DNA of 37,731 nucleotides from Clostridia bacterium. Its GTDB lineage: Bacteria > Bacillota > DSM-521 > Neomoorellales > Neomoorellaceae. Both the position numbers and the translations under genes were made by a program. Every line of letters begins with the position of its first letter. Position 1 is the stretch's first letter. The stretch covers positions 1-37,731 of the forward strand of contig JASKKH010000017.1 in the NCBI GenBank assembly GCA_030154265.1. The letters run 5' to 3'. Shown here piece after piece: positions 35,070 to 37,731 of this stretch. The notes beneath the pieces were generated by a model, which was not told where the DNA came from, did no database searches, and saw nothing but the letters and a program-made list of their open reading frames with translations.

Positions 35070-36146
35070 TTATTCTGTTTCTAACCATAAAACTATAATT
35101 TGTTGTTTTGATTCTTTTTCCCAGACTTTTAACTGATTTTCTAAAGCCTTTGCTTCTTGTATCAGTTCTTCTTTTTCCTTGGCATCAGTAGTTACATTTG
35201 CCTGGGCTATTTTGGCTTGATACTGTTCTAAGGTACTGGCAAACTGTTCATTTAAGTCTTGGATATTGGTGTTTTTGGCTGTTACCTGACCAATGTTTGC
35301 TAAATCTGCAATTAATACGTCTGCCTTATCCTTAGGTATAACTATTTGATAAATCTTTTTGTTCTCTTGGCTGGCAATGTTTGAGAATGACAGGCCATTG
35401 TTGTTTACCAGGTTTTCTACCTTACTACCAGCAGTATCCAAGTCATTTACTGCGACCTTCATCATAGTGTTTGTTTTTTGGTGTTCATTACTTAAGAAGG
35501 CCATAGCGGTATATTCTTCAGTATTAGCTGCTACTTGAGCAGGCTGGCCGTTAGTTATAACTGTTCCACCATTATTATTTGGCGTTGGCTTAGCCGTATC
35601 GTTGGGTGTAGCTGGAGGTTGTGTATTGTTTGTTACAGGATTTTTACCAGGAGTAATCTTTGAGCCAGGTTGTTGGTTTTCGATCCCTGTATTATCGTTA
35701 TTATTTACCGAATTATTGTTTACAGGTACTTGAGTGTCTTGAGGCTCACCAATGCCAGTTTGTTGTTGGCTTTGCCCGTTTTGATGTTCAACAATTGCAA
35801 CACTAAACGGCAGGTTGTTCCAAAAACCGTTAGCTACATAACTGACTGAACCTGTTATTAGGGCAAAAACAGCCGCAGCTGTAGCCATCCAGCGCTTGGC
35901 ACCAGAGAATTTAGATTTTTTCTTCTCAGCCTCAATTTGCTTATTTATGGCCATTGCCAGCCCTGGTGGGGCTTTAACCGTGGATTTTAGTCCCTGTATG
36001 GCATGAGAAATTTTTTTCCATTCGTTTAGCTCGGACATGCAGGCGGGACATGTATCCAAGTGTTGTTTAAATTGCTCAATTTCATTTGAAGAGAGCTCTC
36101 CGTCCAGGTAAGGCGAGAAAAACTCCCTTGCCTTATGACATTGCAT
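35070..36146 (-). CDS. Transmembrane zinc anti-sigma factor with DUF4349-like sensor domain
   Basis: A 358-residue anti-sigma factor. The N-terminal zinc anti-sigma domain has C3, then H29-x3-C33-x2-C36 (QHLDTCPAC). It is followed by a membrane helix (about 86-105), an Asn/Gln/Pro-rich linker (about 122-205), and an extracytoplasmic domain (about 225-358) with a coiled coil (296-345), resembling DUF4349. It should hold the sigma factor at the membrane until a surface signal arrives. The frame extends to ATG 36170 (overlapping the sigma stop), but ATG 36146 follows CACCTC (complement GAGGTG) by six bases. A hairpin CCGCTC-ATTTT-GAGCGG (36163-36179) covers the upstream ATG. Confidence 0.9.
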   Translation of the reverse strand: MQCHKAREFFSPYLDGELSSNEIEQFKQHLDTCPACMSELNEWKKISHAIQGLKSTVKAPPGLAMAINKQIEAEKKKSKFSGAKRWMATAAAVFALITGSVSYVANGFWNNLPFSVAIVEHQNGQSQQQTGIGEPQDTQVPVNNNSVNNNDNTGIENQQPGSKITPGKNPVTNNTQPPATPNDTAKPTPNNNGGTVITNGQPAQVAANTEEYTAMAFLSNEHQKTNTMMKVAVNDLDTAGSKVENLVNNNGLSFSNIASQENKKIYQIVIPKDKADVLIADLANIGQVTAKNTNIQDLNEQFASTLEQYQAKIAQANVTTDAKEKEELIQEAKALENQLKVWEKESKQQIIVLWLETE

Positions 36147-36166
36147 AGAAAACACCTCATTACCGC

Positions 36167-36751
36167 TCATTTTGAGCGGGTATCCTTGTTCATTTTTGAT
36201 ACTTTATCCCTCATAGCCTGCCTTGCTCGGTTTAGACGTGACTTTACTGTTCCCAATGAACAATCAAGTATCTTCGCTATCTCATCATAGCTGTAACCTT
36301 GTAGTTCACGGAGTACCAGCACAGACTGATACTCTTCAGGCAGTTCCCGCAAAGCAGTTTTGATAAAGTCTTTTAGTTCTATCGCTTCAATTATATCTTG
36401 AGGGTCACCGTCTGTAGCAGCTACCTCCCTGGTAATTTCTCCATCACCTGTATTAATAGGGTTATCCAGTGAGACTACCGGGTGGCGTATTACCTTACGC
36501 TTTTCGTTTAAGTACAAGTTGACAGTTATACGGTGTAACCACGTGCCAATATCAGCTTCGTGCCTAAATTTAGATAAGCCTTTATAAGCCTTTATAAAGA
36601 CTTCCTGCGTTAGGTCCTGGGCATCAGCATGGTTACCTGTCAACTGATAACTTAAACCGTAAACCCTGTCTTGATACTTTAGAACTAAATTTTCAAAGCT
36701 CGTTACCTCATTGGCCTTGTTTCTTTTAAATATGTTTAAACCAAGGTTCAA
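36167..36751 (-). CDS. ECF (sigma-70 region 2/4) RNA polymerase sigma factor
   Basis: An extracytoplasmic-function sigma factor of 194 residues. Region 2 is at about 15-85 (DRVYGLSYQLTGNHADAQDL, EVFIKAYKGLSKFR, DIGTWLHRITVNLYLNEKRK), and region 4 has the HTH GYSYDEIAKILDCSLGTVKS with RLNRARQAMR. It resembles the SigW/RpoE group. The frame runs to GTG 36760, but that lies one base from AGGAG; TTG 36751 is spaced eight bases and is preferred. The anti-sigma gene is directly downstream, so the pair is one operon. Upstream lies an ECF-type promoter that it probably recognises itself. Confidence 0.95.
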   Translation of the reverse strand: MNLGLNIFKRNKANEVTSFENLVLKYQDRVYGLSYQLTGNHADAQDLTQEVFIKAYKGLSKFRHEADIGTWLHRITVNLYLNEKRKVIRHPVVSLDNPINTGDGEITREVAATDGDPQDIIEAIELKDFIKTALRELPEEYQSVLVLRELQGYSYDEIAKILDCSLGTVKSRLNRARQAMRDKVSKMNKDTRSK

Positions 36752-36792
36752 AGATAACACTCCTGAGATCCGAGAAATGTACCCGGATATGT

Positions 36793-36822
36793 ATTAGACA
36801 AAAAAAACACCCCAAAAGTTCC
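36793..36822 (-). promoter_or_regulatory. ECF-type promoter of the sigma/anti-sigma operon
   Basis: On the complement, GGAACTT (36822-36816), 16 bases, then GTCTAAT (36799-36793). It has the AAC core of ECF -35 boxes. It matches the promoter at 37113 in both hexamers, spacing and flanking bases (GGAACTTTTGG and GTCTAATA), which strongly suggests self-activation. Confidence 0.75.
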
Positions 36823-36876
36823 CGTTAAATAAAAAAAGTTTAATAATTTTACCATTCTTTATGTATTAATGTATTA

Positions 36877-36906
36877 TTGACTATTTCCATGTGTTAAAAA
36901 TAAAAT
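36877..36906 (+). promoter_or_regulatory. Possible housekeeping promoter toward the surface-protein gene
   Basis: TTGACT (36877-36882), 18 bases, TAAAAT (36901-36906). In such AT-rich DNA this could be chance. If real, it would give a leader of nearly 490 bases in front of the surface-protein gene. Confidence 0.4.
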
Positions 36907-36945
36907 TAACTTTAAAATCTTTCTTGATAAAAATAGGCATCTACA

Positions 36946-37084
36946 TATAAAAGTTTTTAAGGTTCTATCTACTGATTATAAGTTCTTCTAAAATACTTCG
37001 GTACTCAAAGTATATCGTAAAATCTATAGTAATAGCAACGTACTAAATAATTTGTTTTTAAAGTTAAATCTAAAAACTTTTATA
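36946..37084. repeat. Perfect 14-base inverted repeat around the divergent control region
   Basis: TATAAAAGTTTTTA at 36946-36959 recurs inverted at 37071-37084, with 111 bases between. The right copy is 28 bases upstream of the ECF promoter at 37113. The whole 36752-37397 interval (646 bases) has no gene on either strand apart from these control elements. Confidence 0.5.
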
Positions 37085-37112
37085 AAAAAATATAAAAAAA
37101 TTTATTTTTGCT

Positions 37113-37142
37113 GGAACTTTTGGTTTACCTCATGTGTCTAAT
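37113..37142 (+). promoter_or_regulatory. ECF-type promoter of the surface-protein gene
   Basis: GGAACTT (37113-37119), 16 bases, GTCTAAT (37136-37142). It is the same pattern and spacing as the promoter of the sigma operon on the other strand. The start would be near 37148. Confidence 0.75.
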
Positions 37143-37146
37143 AATT

Positions 37147-37261
37147 GTGTAACCGAGGAAATGCTGCCCAACCTTGCAGGAAACCTGGGTGGCAATGTAG
37201 AATAATCCTCACTTGGGTGATAAACCCCAAATTTACAACAAAAGTCACAGCATTTAGACAC
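37147..37261 (+). ncRNA. Candidate structured 5' leader of the surface-protein mRNA
   Basis: AAATGCTG (37159-37166) pairs perfectly with CAGCATTT (37248-37255), and GTGT (37147-37150) with ACAC (37258-37261), closing a domain of about 115 bases. Inside are hairpins such as TTGGG (37213-37217) with CCCAA (37226-37230), and a G/C-rich pairing CCCA (37167-37170) with TGGG (37186-37189). The fold starts almost exactly at the predicted transcription start. It does not match the c-di-GMP or c-di-AMP riboswitch cores that I know. A 66-codon open frame over this stretch has no protein-like character. Confidence 0.4.
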
Positions 37262-37290
37262 AGCAACATTCACTTAAAAAAAGATTTAAA

Positions 37291-37369
37291 AAGGAGGGAT
37301 GCATGGGTTAAACAAAAAAGGCTTACCCGGCCAAGTGAAAAGTGAGTTGTTGGCCCTGCATAAAAGGGC
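37291..37369 (+). promoter_or_regulatory. Second ribosome site and alternative hairpins before the surface-protein start
   Basis: AAGGAGGG at 37291-37298 is followed four bases later by ATG GGT TAA (37303-37311), a minimal two-codon ORF. Next, GGCCAA (37329-37334) can pair with TTGGCC (37350-37355), or instead GCCCT (37353-37357) can pair with AGGGC (37365-37369). The two hairpins exclude each other. The real start codon has its own AAGGAGGG at 37382-37389. Confidence 0.4.
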
Positions 37370-37397
37370 TTCAAAATATTCAAGGAGGGAAATTAGT

Positions 37398-37731
37398 TTG
37401 CTAAAAGCAAGGAAAAAGGTAATTTCCATCTTAGTTACCTTAGCAATGCTGGTATCTTTGATGGTTCCTTTTGCAGGCGCAGCAGTTGCTGCAAGCGATG
37501 AAATAGTTAATATCAGTGCTGGATATATTTATACTGATAATGATAAAGACGATGTAGATTTAGGTGCTATTACTGTTACAAAAGACGATGATTATGGCGA
37601 TTACAGCGTTTCCGTTGTGTATATGACTGTTACATTACCTGACGGGGTTGAGTTTAATACCACTCCATCTATTAGTGGTAAGGTAGTAGGTGCTAGCGAT
37701 AGTGAAATTACCTTAGAACAAGATGCTACTG
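37398..37731 (+). CDS. Secreted surface protein, 5' part only
   Basis: The first 111 codons of a secreted protein that runs off the window. TTG 37398 follows AAGGAGGG (37382-37389) by eight bases. The signal peptide is MLKARKKVISILVTLAMLVS and then LMVPFAGAAVAA, with cleavage likely after AVA or AAVAA. The mature part begins SDEIVNISAGYIYTDNDKDD and is rich in Asp, Ser, Thr and Val with beta-strand spacing. The signal sequence is like that of SLH or copper-amine-oxidase-domain surface proteins of Peptococcaceae, but the mature family is not recognisable yet. The frame is also open upstream to ATG 37299, which is too close to its ribosome site. Confidence 0.8.
   Translation, partial: MLKARKKVISILVTLAMLVSLMVPFAGAAVAASDEIVNISAGYIYTDNDKDDVDLGAITVTKDDDYGDYSVSVVYMTVTLPDGVEFNTTPSISGKVVGASDSEITLEQDAT

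Noticed and set aside
37147-37261. Known c-di-GMP, c-di-AMP or other riboswitch
   Set aside because: The conserved cores that I know for those classes do not match. I keep it only as an unclassified structured leader.
37145-37345. 66-codon open frame in the leader of the surface-protein gene
   Set aside because: It has no ribosome site, a composition unlike a protein family (many Arg, Lys and Trp), and it overlaps the structured leader and the ribosome site AAGGAGGG.

Overview
The window looks like chromosome of a spore-forming, Gram-positive-type member of the Clostridia, closest in feel to the Desulfotomaculum/Thermincola-like Peptococcaceae. Four things point there: the gene order rpmE-prfA-prmC-sua5-mntP-ywlE-rpiB-ywlG-glyA-atp-ywmB-murA-spoIID-spoIIQ-spoIIID-mbl, which is the classic Firmicutes block; three sporulation genes; SLH-type surface anchoring; and moderate G+C with strong AGGAGG ribosome sites. 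The genus is an inference. TTG and GTG starts are very common, and one gene (the dCMP deaminase) appears to start at ATT.

Layout. 1-10027: ribosomal protein L31, a strong terminator, then a housekeeping run on the + strand (DUF1385 membrane protein, release factor 1 and its methyltransferase, tRNA t6A synthesis, Mn efflux, arginine-phosphatase-like enzyme, RpiB, YwlG, GlyA, dCMP deaminase, MazG-like protein, UDP-GlcNAc 2-epimerase). 10140-17199: complete F1Fo ATP synthase operon atpZ-I-B-E-F-H-A-G-D-C, with two possible leader mini-ORFs, a strong stem-loop between atpE and atpF and a strong terminator. 17203-22777: YwmB, MurA, SpoIID, SpoIIQ, SpoIIID and Mbl, with a sigma-F-like promoter ahead of spoIIQ. 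22807-27816: a self-contained tripartite-type efflux cassette (promoter, TetR-type operator, lipoprotein adaptor, RND pump, TetR regulator). 27818-29272: a decayed patch with a frameshifted LytR-CpsA-Psr-like gene, a previously unlisted 58-residue gene on the - strand with its own promoter, and a nitroreductase stump. 29273-34899: cell-wall polymer genes (LCP ligase, TagA glycosyltransferase) and a 1191-residue subtilisin-like protease anchored by three SLH domains. 35070-37731: an ECF sigma factor and its transmembrane zinc anti-sigma factor on the - strand, then a 646-base control region and the start of a secreted surface protein on the + strand.

How it fits together. The most interesting part is the right end. 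The sigma/anti-sigma pair and the divergent surface-protein gene each carry the same promoter, GGAACTTTTGG, then 12 bases, then GTCTAATA (GGAACTT to GTCTAA spacing 16). This suggests one ECF sigma factor that drives both itself and the secreted protein. The surface-protein transcript would begin directly with a roughly 115-base foldable leader of no family I recognise. A second theme is cell-surface assembly: WecB (UDP-ManNAc), TagA (ManNAc transfer to the lipid carrier), LCP (polymer attachment to peptidoglycan) and SLH domains (which bind ManNAc-containing wall polymers) are all encoded here.

No tRNA, rRNA, CRISPR array, insertion sequence or phage gene was seen.
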